Source: Desulfuromonadaceae bacterium
Lineage (GTDB): Bacteria; Desulfobacterota; Desulfuromonadia; Desulfuromonadales; SZUA-540
Direction: 5' to 3'
NCBI GenBank assembly: GCA_003250235.1
Contig: QKGY01000373.1
Coordinates: 1-17,740 of the forward strand
DNA: 17,740 nt
Below, piece by piece: positions 1 through 6,832 of the stretch. How positions within the stretch are numbered: position 1 is the first letter of the stretch; every line of letters begins with the position of its first letter. Made by a program: the position numbers and the translations under genes. The notes beneath the pieces are model-generated. The model was not told where the DNA came from. It saw nothing but the letters and a program-made list of their open reading frames with translations, and searched no databases.

Positions 1-746
1 AAGTTCTTGCTGCCGAACGCCTGCAGGAAGCGCACGACCATGAAATCCTTGCGCCCCTCGTCGGTGGTTCCCAGGACCCCGAGCTGGTTCGCAAGGGTGC
101 CGAACTCGGGATTCTCCGGATCGATGGGAGTGGCGAGGTCGCGGATGGCGGCGAGCCCGTCGACATGTCCCTCGCCGAAAAGGTCGCCGCCGTTGACGAT
201 CTCTGCGATCAGCTGTTCGGGGGAGATGGGCACCCAGCGGTCTTCGCCGCGTTTGCCTGCCCGCTTGAGCGGCGTCAGGACACGGAAACGGTCGTGAATC
301 TTGTCGAAGACCACATTGCCGCGGGCGCAGGCGGTGGAGCGGTTGACGAGACCGCTCTGATCGAATCCCGATGTCCAGCGCAGGCTGTCGCGCAACGGGG
401 TGTTGTAGGGGAGCCAGGGATCGCTGGAGAGAGGATGGTAGGGGTTGCCGGCGGCACGTACCACCGTCCCGCTCTTTTTGTCGACCTTGACGCGCACGCC
501 ACACTGGGTGGTGCAGCCGATGCAGACCGTGTTGGCGACGGTGAAGTCCGGGTTGGGTACCACCTGGCCTCGGGAGTCGATCAGAGCCTCGGCAGGCGCT
601 GCGTTGCCATAGACGGGATCCGTCGCGGGGTTGCCGCGCCGGCTCAGGCGCGCCGCCGCCGACAGGGTGTCGCTGTAGCCCGCTGCGGCGCCGGCTGCCG
701 TGGCCAGTCCGGTGATTTTGAGAAAATTACGTCGGCTCTGTTTCAT
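1..746 (-). CDS. ttrA: Tetrathionate reductase-type molybdopterin oxidoreductase, catalytic subunit A (N-terminal 248 residues; runs off the left edge)
   Basis: Catalytic subunit of a periplasmic molybdopterin (bis-MGD) reductase; the TtrA family reduces tetrathionate, but the substrate here is inferred from similarity. The N-terminus is a Tat signal with the twin-arginine motif SRRNFLK, followed by an Ala-rich hydrophobic stretch. A [4Fe-4S] site begins with CIGCTTQC near residue 75, and its fourth Cys lies in STACARG near residue 131. Segments such as AGNPYHPLS, KRAGKRGE, GEGHVDGL and FGSKNF match what I recall of Salmonella TtrA closely, which is why I prefer TtrA over PsrA/PhsA or ArrA. 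The family is about 1,000 residues, so roughly a quarter is visible. The ATG overlaps the ttrC stop in an ATGA arrangement, indicating translational coupling. It is the third gene of a ttrB-ttrC-ttrA operon. Mo ligand and substrate residues lie mostly outside the window. Confidence 0.9.
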   Translation of the reverse strand, partial: MKQSRRNFLKITGLATAAGAAAGYSDTLSAAARLSRRGNPATDPVYGNAAPAEALIDSRGQVVPNPDFTVANTVCIGCTTQCGVRVKVDKKSGTVVRAAGNPYHPLSSDPWLPYNTPLRDSLRWTSGFDQSGLVNRSTACARGNVVFDKIHDRFRVLTPLKRAGKRGEDRWVPISPEQLIAEIVNGGDLFGEGHVDGLAAIRDLATPIDPENPEFGTLANQLGVLGTTDEGRKDFMVVRFLQAFGSKN

Positions 747-1927
747 AGCTCGATTCCCTTTCCGTAGTGGCGATCCATCTCCTCGTCCCAGGGGAAGACC
801 AGCAAGACCACGCACAGCATGGCGACGAACGCCAGCCAGTTGGCCACCACGGCGCCGATGCTGCCGGCCCCGATCAGGTGAGGATGATAGGCGAGCAATC
901 CCGAGGTGGTTTTGCCGATCGTCTGGCCGCCGATGACCGTATTCCAGCGGAACAGCCACACGCCCACCGCCGAGATCAGGCCGATGGAAAACTGCCAGGG
1001 CAGCCTGCGTCCGAGCGGAGAGAAGGCGATCGCCAGCGGCAGCAGCAGGCACAGACCGTATTCCACCCAGGCGATTTCCTCAAAATGATGCCCGAAAAAG
1101 TCGATCAGCCGAAAACGTTCCGCCCCGTTGAACGCTACGGCGAAGGTCAGCCAGAAAAACCGGATGACCAGGTCGATGATGATCGACCAGCCCAGCAGAC
1201 GGGCCAGGGCGGTCATCACGTCGGTATCGATTGCGGCGCGGTTGGTGAAGAATTTCTGCGCCAGCGGCAGCAGCACCAGCAGCAGGCCGGTTCCCGAGAC
1301 CATGGCCGAAGCGAGGAACAGGATCGGCATCAGCGGGGTGTGCCACAGCGGGTTGGAATGGACGACGCCGAGGATGTAGCCGGTGTAGCCGTGAACCGAA
1401 AGCGCCAGGGGGATGCCGACGGCGCCGAGAGTGAAGCCGAGGCGCTCGTCCGCTTCCAGGGAGGCTTCGGAGAGTTCGGAACGCCCGAAAGTCAGCGCCC
1501 TGAAAAATCCCCGGGTCAGGCGTCCTTCGGCTTTTTCCATGCGTCCCACCAGGAAGGGGCGGTAGAGCACGAGAGCCTCGGCCAGGATCAGCACCGGGTA
1601 GGCCGCCAGCAGCAGAACCCCCCATTTCATCGGCGAGGTCCCGAAGTTTTCCCATCCGTACAGGAAAAAGTTGATCAGCCGGCCGGGCTGGCGCAGATCG
1701 TCGATCAGGTTGAGCGGCGCCGCCACCAGGAGGGTGAAGGCGATCAGCAGGGAAAATCCGGCGATGGGCTTGAATTTCTTCAGGCCGAACACGTGGGCGA
1801 AGCTCGAAACGATAAAGGCCGCGGCGCTGCTGCCGGTAAACCAGAAGTAATTGGGGATATCGAGCCCCCACGGACGGGCGGGGGTGATCGACGCGAGGGT
1901 GGTGACGGTCTGTATGGGTTCCATCAT
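743..1927 (-). CDS. ttrC: NrfD/PsrC-like membrane anchor, tetrathionate reductase subunit C
   Basis: Integral membrane quinol-oxidising subunit that feeds electrons through the Fe-S subunit to the Mo subunit. About nine hydrophobic segments are visible, starting with NYFWFTGSSAAAFIVSSF and ending with the stretch before the final FPWDEEMD. The NrfD-type signature DDLRQPGRL follows the second segment. The length is 394 residues, longer than the roughly 340 of Salmonella TtrC and nearer to other NrfD/PsrC-type anchors. I chose the ATG at 1927 because AAGGAGG (1940-1934) sits six bases before it. A second ATG follows immediately at 1924, and a further in-frame ATG at 1957 lies inside ttrB. The start is 11 bases after the ttrB stop, and the stop overlaps the ttrA start. 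The assignment as subunit C rests mainly on operon context, because NrfD-family proteins diverge quickly. Confidence 0.85.
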   Translation of the reverse strand: MMEPIQTVTTLASITPARPWGLDIPNYFWFTGSSAAAFIVSSFAHVFGLKKFKPIAGFSLLIAFTLLVAAPLNLIDDLRQPGRLINFFLYGWENFGTSPMKWGVLLLAAYPVLILAEALVLYRPFLVGRMEKAEGRLTRGFFRALTFGRSELSEASLEADERLGFTLGAVGIPLALSVHGYTGYILGVVHSNPLWHTPLMPILFLASAMVSGTGLLLVLLPLAQKFFTNRAAIDTDVMTALARLLGWSIIIDLVIRFFWLTFAVAFNGAERFRLIDFFGHHFEEIAWVEYGLCLLLPLAIAFSPLGRRLPWQFSIGLISAVGVWLFRWNTVIGGQTIGKTTSGLLAYHPHLIGAGSIGAVVANWLAFVAMLCVVLLVFPWDEEMDRHYGKGIEL

Positions 1928-1938
1928 AGTGTGCCTCC

Positions 1939-2730
1939 TTAAGCCTTGGTCATCCACTCGCGCGCGGGCACGCCGTCGCGATGGCGGGCGAGATCATCCA
2001 GCGAGGGAGGTCCGGACGGTTGGGCCTGAAGTTCCCCGGCCATTCCCCGGTAATAGATCTGCGGCCGGGTGCCGGCGGCCGGGTTCATGACCGACGTCGG
2101 AGCTTCGGCCAGCATGCGGGAAACCTCGCTGCGCGGGTCGTTGAGGTCGCCGAATACCCTGGCGCCGCCGACACAGGTCTCGACGCAGGCGGGCAACAGC
2201 CCCTGGTCGATGCGGTGGGCGCAGAAGGTGCATTTGTCGGCCGCCTGAGTCAGGGGATTGAAGAAGCGTTTGTCGTAAGGGCAGGCGTTCAGGCAATACC
2301 CGCAGCCCCAGCAGATCTGGCTGTCCACGGCGACGATCCCGTCGTCGCGTTTAAAGGTGGCGCCGGTGGGGCAGACGGAGACGCAGGCCGCCTTGTCGCA
2401 GTGGTTGCACAGCTGCGGCAGGAAGGCCTTGCGGACCCGGGGGTAACGCCCGAGTTCATACTCGGGGACCCAGGTGCGAAACTTGCTCTCGGGGATCACG
2501 TTCTCGGCTTTGCAGGCGGCGGTACAGGCCTGGCAGCCGACGCACTTGCGCAGGTCGATGACCATGGCCCAGCGCTTCCCCTTTTGGCCGGCATAGCGGC
2601 GGTCGTCGGCATCCCGCCCCGGGTTGCGGGCGGAAAAAGCCAGGGCGGATGTGGCAGACGCGGCCGTGGCGGCGACGGCTGCCGCCAGTGCGCCTATTCG
2701 CTGAATGAAGAGTCGTCTGAGCTGTGACAC
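1939..2730 (-). CDS. ttrB: Tetrathionate reductase-type Fe-S subunit B (four [4Fe-4S] clusters)
   Basis: Periplasmic electron-transfer subunit linking the membrane anchor to the Mo subunit. It has 263 residues. Four Cys groups are visible: KCVGCQACTAAC (62-73), LCNHCDKAACVSVC (107-120), ICWGCGYCLNAC (139-150) and KCTFCAHR with ACVETC (167-186), giving four predicted [4Fe-4S] clusters. GLLPACVETCVGGARV is nearly the same as what I recall of Salmonella TtrB. The N-terminus has RR at 5-6 followed by an Ala-rich hydrophobic run, so Tat export is likely although the motif (LRRLFIQ) is degenerate. I chose the GTG at 2730 because AAGGAGG (2742-2736) lies five bases upstream and because this start puts the twin arginine at the N-terminus. 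A longer ATG start at 2793 lacks both features. It is the first gene of the operon, divergent from the two-component genes. Confidence 0.9.
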   Translation of the reverse strand: MSQLRRLFIQRIGALAAAVAATAASATSALAFSARNPGRDADDRRYAGQKGKRWAMVIDLRKCVGCQACTAACKAENVIPESKFRTWVPEYELGRYPRVRKAFLPQLCNHCDKAACVSVCPTGATFKRDDGIVAVDSQICWGCGYCLNACPYDKRFFNPLTQAADKCTFCAHRIDQGLLPACVETCVGGARVFGDLNDPRSEVSRMLAEAPTSVMNPAAGTRPQIYYRGMAGELQAQPSGPPSLDDLARHRDGVPAREWMTKA

Positions 2731-2830
2731 GGGAGCCTCCTTTCCCTTGTGTGCCGTTGGGCAGGGCATGCCTTTTATGTGAAAACCTACCATGTTTTGT
2801 GATAATTGCCGGGTTGTCGGAGTACTTTAT

Positions 2831-2846
2831 TTCAGGAGTCGTGCCA
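2831..2846 (-). promoter_or_regulatory. Possible sigma-54-like promoter facing ttrB (imperfect)
   Basis: On the minus strand the sequence reads TGGCACGACTCCTGAA. The -24 part matches the TGGCACG consensus exactly. The -12 part is CTGA where TTGC is expected, so the usually invariant GC is GA. A transcript would start near 2820, leaving an untranslated leader of about 90 bases before the ttrB GTG. The perfect -24 element and an NtrC-family regulator next door favour the site. The poor -12 element argues against it. Confidence 0.3.
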
Positions 2847-2920
2847 TCGGGGTTCTCGGTTTTAACTGCCTGAATTAACGATGATTTTTAAAACAGTGCG
2901 TGAGAAATCGTTTAAAATAG

Positions 2921-2967
2921 TGCAAAATGCAATCATTTTATTGCAATGCGACATTGCATTATGCAAT
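2921..2967. promoter_or_regulatory. Cluster of overlapping TGCA palindromes (candidate operator/enhancer)
   Basis: Five TGCA cores occur in 45 bases, at 2921, 2928, 2942, 2955 and 2962. They form overlapping inverted repeats: ATGCAAT(2927-2933)/ATTGC(2940-2944), TGCAAT-GCGAC-ATTGCA (2942-2958) and ATTGCAT-T-ATGCAAT (2953-2967). Core spacing is 7, 14, 13 and 7 bases. The cluster lies roughly 100-150 bases upstream of the start point predicted from the sigma-54-like site, a typical distance for activator sites of the NtrC family. It also lies 129-175 bases before the kinase start. The binder is not known; the adjacent Fis-type response regulator is the obvious candidate. Confidence 0.5.
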
Positions 2968-3022
2968 ATGGTCAAGGGCATTTCGGATGTTGCGCGGGGT
3001 TTCTCCCCGGCAGGATCTTTGG

Positions 3023-3063
3023 CCCGGGTTTTGCGAAAGACGATCCCGGGGACTGCGAAGACG
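3023..3063. repeat. Imperfect tandem repeat with CCCGGG cores in the kinase leader
   Basis: Two adjacent units, CCCGGGTTTTGCGAAAGACG (3023-3042) and CCCGGGGACTGCGAAGACG (3045-3063), differ by a few substitutions and one base. The two CCCGGG palindromes could also pair with each other in RNA. The unit lies just upstream of the kinase ribosome-binding site. It may be a protein-binding direct repeat, a leader structure, or simply chance in GC-rich DNA. Confidence 0.3.
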
Positions 3064-3095
3064 CGCCTTCACCATCCGCACGGAGGATCACAGGC

Positions 3096-5027
3096 ATGCC
3101 GATGAGACGACTCACCATCCATCAGAAAACCCTGCTGGCCATGCTCGGCCTGGCCATCCCGTCGCTGCTCATCTTTTCCGTGCTGACCCTGGGGGCCACG
3201 GTCAACATCCTGCGGCAAAACAGCACCCGGCAGATCGAGGAGCTGGCGGATCAGTCGGTGAAAAACCTTCAGGATCTGGTTCACCGTTCGCAGACCACCC
3301 TGATGACCATCGCGGCGACTCCGTCCGTGCACGCGTACCTGAGGATGAGAGAATCGTCTTCGCCGGCATGGCCGCATGTGCTCGACCGGATCGAGGAGAG
3401 CTTTCTCGATTTCCAGCAGCTGGATCCCACCATTCAGGCCATCCGCCTGATCGACGAGCAAGGCAACGTCTTTGTCAAGGTTCGCGAGGGCAAGGTGATC
3501 CCCCGCCAGCAAGAGCTCCCGCAGGGGCAGGGGCCGGCGTCGGTCGAGTCGCTGAGGAACCGCGATTTTTTCCAGGGGACGATGGCGCTGCGCCAGGGGG
3601 AAATCTGGATTTCCAACATGGAGAGGGGCCGGGTTGAAGGCGAGGAATACTGGTGTCCGGCCATGGTCCGCTTTTCCACCCCCCTCTTTACGGAGGATGG
3701 CCGACGCGCCGGGGCTCTGATCATCAATGTCTGGGGGGAGACAGCCGGCAGTCTGATCAACCGGCTGCTTTCCCCTGAAGAGGGGTCGGCTTTTCTGGTG
3801 GAGCGCAATCTCAACGCCATCCCCCGCAACGGCATCTACCTGTTCAACAAGGACAGCACCTGCGAGTTCGGTAACCAGACCGGCAGCCGCATCACGGTCT
3901 TTCAGGAGTTTCCCTCCCTGATCACCGAGGCCTGGATGACGAAGGATCAAGGTGTCAGCTACGATCCGCGCACCGGGGACATTCTCGCGTACCGTTTTTA
4001 TTCGCCCTACCGGGATCCGCGGCATGGCTGGGTGGTGGTGGTCAATGCGCGGCGTGACTTCTTTCTGGCGCCGCTGGCGACCATGAAGCAGCGGATATGG
4101 CTTTCGACCGCCGTCGTTCTGCTCTTTACCGCCATGGCGGCGGCGTTCTTCGCCCGCTCGCTGACCCGGCCGCTGAAGGCGTTGATCGACGGCACGCGCA
4201 GGCTCGGACGGGATCTGAGCACCCGTATCGGCATCGTCAGCCGGGACGAGGTCGGGTTTCTCGCCGGGGAGATCAACCGCATGGCCGAGAGCCTGCAGGC
4301 CAACCTGGAGGAGCAGGCCCGCATCGAACAGCAGATCTGCCATACCGAAAAGCTGGCCTCGGTCGGCGAGATGGCGGCGGGGCTCGCTCACGAGCTCAAT
4401 ACCCCGCTGGGCAATATCCAGGCTCTGGCCAGTCTCGCCGGGCAGGAACTCGACGGCGGCAAGGTGGATCTTCCGTCCTTGCGCCAGGATCTGAGCGATA
4501 TCACCGAGCAGACCGGCAAGTGCAGCCGCATCATCGGCGGTCTGCTCAGCTTCGCCCGCAAGCAGCATCCCTCCCTGGCTCTTCACGACATCAACGCCCT
4601 GCTTGAAGAAGCCCTTTCCCTGGTGCGGATGCGCCAGGAGAAGCAGGGGATTACGGTGTCTTTTACCTCGAACCCCTCTTTGCCCTATGTGCGGGTGGAC
4701 GGGCATCAGGTCCAGCAGGTCTTCGTCAATCTGCTCCTCAACGCCTTCGACGCCATGCCGGACGGGGGGGAGGTCCGCATCCTGTGCGCAGCGGAAGAAA
4801 AAAAGGTGACGGTACGGATAAGCGACCGGGGCGTCGGGATCGCCGCCGAGAACCTGCGAAAGATTTTCGATCCCTTCTTCACCACCAAGGAGGTGGGCAA
4901 GGGGACCGGGCTGGGACTGTCGGTCAGTTACGGCATCGTTCAGAGCCAGGGGGGGACGATCGACGTGGAATCGGAGCCGGGGAAGGGGACGACCTTTATC
5001 GTGAAACTGCCCAGCGGAGTATATTGA
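3096..5027 (+). CDS. Membrane sensor histidine kinase (Cache-like sensor, HAMP, HisKA, HATPase)
   Basis: Sensor kinase of a two-component pair, 643 residues. Transmembrane helix 1 is at about 12-34, a periplasmic sensor of about 300 residues follows (segment IRLIDEQGNVFVKV is typical of double-Cache folds), and helix 2 is at about 335-353. A HAMP domain (350-402) precedes the HisKA H-box with phospho-acceptor His432 in AHELNTPLGN. The HATPase has the N box (NLLLNAFDAMPDGG), G1 (DRGVGI), F box (FDPFFTTK) and G2 (GKGTGLGLS). The start ATG at 3096 has GGAGG (3082-3086) nine bases upstream. The stop is one base before the response-regulator start, so the two are co-transcribed. Divergence from ttrBCA suggests it senses a respiratory substrate or redox state. 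It does not look like Salmonella TtrS, which uses a periplasmic-binding-protein-like sensor. The ligand is unknown. Confidence 0.9.
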   Translation: MPMRRLTIHQKTLLAMLGLAIPSLLIFSVLTLGATVNILRQNSTRQIEELADQSVKNLQDLVHRSQTTLMTIAATPSVHAYLRMRESSSPAWPHVLDRIEESFLDFQQLDPTIQAIRLIDEQGNVFVKVREGKVIPRQQELPQGQGPASVESLRNRDFFQGTMALRQGEIWISNMERGRVEGEEYWCPAMVRFSTPLFTEDGRRAGALIINVWGETAGSLINRLLSPEEGSAFLVERNLNAIPRNGIYLFNKDSTCEFGNQTGSRITVFQEFPSLITEAWMTKDQGVSYDPRTGDILAYRFYSPYRDPRHGWVVVVNARRDFFLAPLATMKQRIWLSTAVVLLFTAMAAAFFARSLTRPLKALIDGTRRLGRDLSTRIGIVSRDEVGFLAGEINRMAESLQANLEEQARIEQQICHTEKLASVGEMAAGLAHELNTPLGNIQALASLAGQELDGGKVDLPSLRQDLSDITEQTGKCSRIIGGLLSFARKQHPSLALHDINALLEEALSLVRMRQEKQGITVSFTSNPSLPYVRVDGHQVQQVFVNLLLNAFDAMPDGGEVRILCAAEEKKVTVRISDRGVGIAAENLRKIFDPFFTTKEVGKGTGLGLSVSYGIVQSQGGTIDVESEPGKGTTFIVKLPSGVY

Positions 5028-5028
5028 T

Positions 5029-6333
5029 ATGAGCGAACATATCCGGGTCATCGTGGTGGACGACGATCCTCTGGCCTGCCGCATTCTGGTGCGCATGCTG
5101 AGCGGCTCTTACCAGGTGCATGCTTTTGGAGACAGCGAGGAGGCCCTGAGGCACATCAAGACTCAGGGGACCGACCTGCTGCTGACCGACCTGAAGATGC
5201 CCAAGCTCAACGGCTTCGATCTGATGGCGCGGGTGCATGCGATCGACCCGTCGGTGATTGTCTTTATTATCACCGGCTTCTCGTCCCTGGAGAATGCCGT
5301 GGCGGCCGTGAAGAAAGGGGCTTACGACTACATCGCCAAGCCGTTCGAGCCCGATGACGTGCAGGTGCGCATCGCCCGGGCGCTCAAGGAACGGGCCCTG
5401 GAGAACCAGGTGGCGCGGTTGCAGCAGGAACGCCGACGGGGCGAAGAGGCCTCTGCGCCTCTGACCCGCAACCGGCGCATGGAGGATCTGCTGGGGCTGG
5501 CGCGACGGGTGGCTCTTACCGACAGCAATGTGCTGATCCAGGGAGAGACCGGGGTCGGCAAGGAGGTGCTGGCGCGTTTTATCCACCGCCACAGCCCGCG
5601 GGCCGAGGAAGCCTTTGTGCCGGTCAACTGCGGCGCGCTCGCCGAAGGGGTCCTGGAGAGCGAACTCTTCGGGCACGAAAAGGGGGCGCTGGCCGACAAG
5701 GGCACGCTGCTGCTCGACGAGATCGGCACCACCAATGTCAATTTTCAGGTCAAGCTGCTGCGGGTTTTACAGGAGCGCGTTATTCATCCGGTCGGCAGCA
5801 GCCGCGCCGTGCCGGTCGACGTGCGGCTGATCGCCGCGGCCAACCTCGATCTGGCGCAGGCCTCGCAGGGCAACGCCTTCCGTAGTGATCTCTATTACCG
5901 CCTGAGCGTGGTGACCCTGCACATTCCGCCGCTGCGGGAGCGCCGCGAGGATATCGCCTTGCTGGCCGAACATTTTATTGCGCGTTACCGCCACATCAAT
6001 CCGCGGGTCAGAACGATCAGCCCCGAAGGGCTGGCGCGGCTGCAGGGCTATGCTTTTCCCGGCAACGTGCGGGAGCTGGAGAATATCATCGAGCGGGCCA
6101 TGATCCTGGCCACGGGGCCGAGTCTCGATCCCGACGCCTTGCTGCTGGGAGGAGGCTCCGGGGAGCCGGGGGATTCGAATCCCGCAAAGCCTCTGGCCAT
6201 GGAGGATGCCGAACGCAACCACATTCTCCAGGTCCTGGCGCAATGCGGCGGCAAAAAGGGGGAGGCTGCCCGGATTCTCGGCATCAACAAAAGCACGCTG
6301 TGGCGCAAAATGAAGCGGTTCGGTCTGGCGTAG
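5029..6333 (+). CDS. NtrC-family response regulator (REC, AAA+, Fis HTH) lacking the GAFTGA loop
   Basis: Partner of the upstream kinase, 434 residues. The receiver domain (1-120) has acidic residues D11/D12, phospho-acceptor D54 (LLTDLKMP) and K104. The AAA+ domain has Walker A GETGVGKE (172-179), switch Asn200 (PVNCGAL), Walker B GTLLLDEIG (D230/E231), arginine-finger region FRSDLYYRL (284-292) and sensor 2 GNVREL (345-350). A Fis-type HTH ends the protein (about 392-432, AARILGINKSTLWRKMKRFG). The striking feature is at residues 216-227, which read HEKGALADKGTL. The family normally has GAFTGA and about ten further residues between HEKG and the ADGGTL segment, so about 13 residues including the sigma-54-contacting loop are absent, in frame. 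Sensor 1 (AANLDL) and the post-Walker B segment (TTNVNFQ) are also atypical. The ATPase core looks intact, so it may act on sigma-70 promoters or as a repressor. The likely targets are ttrBCA and its own operon. Confidence 0.9.
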   Translation: MSEHIRVIVVDDDPLACRILVRMLSGSYQVHAFGDSEEALRHIKTQGTDLLLTDLKMPKLNGFDLMARVHAIDPSVIVFIITGFSSLENAVAAVKKGAYDYIAKPFEPDDVQVRIARALKERALENQVARLQQERRRGEEASAPLTRNRRMEDLLGLARRVALTDSNVLIQGETGVGKEVLARFIHRHSPRAEEAFVPVNCGALAEGVLESELFGHEKGALADKGTLLLDEIGTTNVNFQVKLLRVLQERVIHPVGSSRAVPVDVRLIAAANLDLAQASQGNAFRSDLYYRLSVVTLHIPPLRERREDIALLAEHFIARYRHINPRVRTISPEGLARLQGYAFPGNVRELENIIERAMILATGPSLDPDALLLGGGSGEPGDSNPAKPLAMEDAERNHILQVLAQCGGKKGEAARILGINKSTLWRKMKRFGLA

Positions 6334-6386
6334 TTCTTTCGGGGGAATGCGGCTGACCGCTCGTCGCCCCCCCCCTCTCCACCTGC

Positions 6387-6797
6387 TCAGCGTTTTTCCA
6401 GATCCGCCAGGGGATCCTCCCCCTGCTGCCAGCCGGCCAGGTATTTTTCCACCAGGTGGAAATCCTCCCCTTTGTGCTCGGTGAAGGTGACGTACATATG
6501 TGCTTTGGGGATATCCCAGCGCTGGTGCAACAGGTTCATGAATCCCAGAGCCAGGGTGCGGCGCTGCTCCAGGGTGCGCCCCTCGCGGATATCGGCGTTG
6601 ACGAGGGCGACCCCCTTTTCCGGTTCTTTCACCCGGCCGACGGAGAGGTTGTGGGTTCCGAACTCGCGGATCGAGATGCCGATATGATCGGTCCCGGTAT
6701 CCATCACCTCGGCGAACAGCGTCCTGACTTGCTGTGCAAAGGCGATTTTGTCCGCTTTTTCCAGGGGCCGGTTGATGTCAAACTGCAGGTGCGGCAT
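6387..6797 (-). CDS. Tautomerase-superfamily protein (CHMI/MIF-like)
   Basis: Small enzyme-like protein of 136 residues, probably cytoplasmic. It starts MPHLQF, so removal of Met would expose the catalytic Pro1 used by tautomerases. The stretch ALVNADIREGRTLEQRR resembles the core of 5-carboxymethyl-2-hydroxymuconate isomerase (HpaF) and related trimers, and TFTEHKGEDFH resembles the last strand. The length fits the long-chain tautomerases (CHMI, MIF, cis-CaaD-like) rather than the roughly 60-residue 4-oxalocrotonate type. The ATG is supported by AGGAGG four bases upstream. It is convergent with the response-regulator gene and divergent from the efflux operon. No aromatic-degradation genes lie nearby, so substrate and pathway cannot be named. 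Confidence 0.75.
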   Translation of the reverse strand: MPHLQFDINRPLEKADKIAFAQQVRTLFAEVMDTGTDHIGISIREFGTHNLSVGRVKEPEKGVALVNADIREGRTLEQRRTLALGFMNLLHQRWDIPKAHMYVTFTEHKGEDFHLVEKYLAGWQQGEDPLADLEKR

Positions 6798-6832
6798 GGC
6801 TCCTCCTGTTCAGGCTTGAGAGAATGGGGGGA

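Larger units (their letters stand above)
2731..3095. promoter_or_regulatory. Divergent intergenic region between ttrB and the histidine kinase gene
   Basis: This 365-base stretch has no convincing gene. Its middle part (about 2880-2970) is clearly more AT-rich than the flanking coding DNA. It must hold the promoters for ttrBCA (leftward) and for the kinase-regulator pair (rightward). Visible inside it are a -24/-12-like site facing ttrB, a cluster of overlapping TGCA palindromes, and an imperfect repeat built on CCCGGG in the kinase leader. An in-frame ATG upstream of the chosen kinase start would extend that protein to 2946, but it lacks a Shine-Dalgarno sequence and the extension is Cys/Gly-rich and unlike a kinase N-terminus. 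Confidence 0.7.

Noticed and set aside
7..767. Plus-strand and second minus-strand open frames over the left end
   Set aside because: They are shadows of ttrA, whose Tat motif, Fe-S cysteines and TtrA-type segments are read in the other frame.
767..1942. A 391-codon open frame antisense to ttrC
   Set aside because: It is rich in Gln, Gly, Arg and Asp as expected from an antisense reading of membrane-protein codons, and the ttrC reading is strongly supported.
2778..2802. Two TGTGA half-sites 20 bases apart in the ttrB leader, suggestive of CRP/FNR control
   Set aside because: They are direct, not inverted, repeats and lack the matching TCACA half, so they do not make a proper site.
2946..3095. 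Fifty-residue N-terminal extension of the histidine kinase from an ATG at 2946
   Set aside because: It has no ribosome-binding site, an unlikely composition, and would run over the palindrome cluster. The ATG at 3096 has GGAGG and gives a normal membrane N-terminus.
3069..5096. A 675-codon open frame antisense to the histidine kinase gene
   Set aside because: It mirrors the codon bias of the GC-rich kinase gene, has no recognisable domain, and the sense strand has complete kinase motifs.
6334..6386. Possible bidirectional terminator between the response regulator and the tautomerase (GGGGG ... nine-C run at 6367-6375 with a small GCGG/CCGC stem inside)
   Set aside because: There is no T-run on either side and the stem is weak. 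It may be only a homopolymer run.
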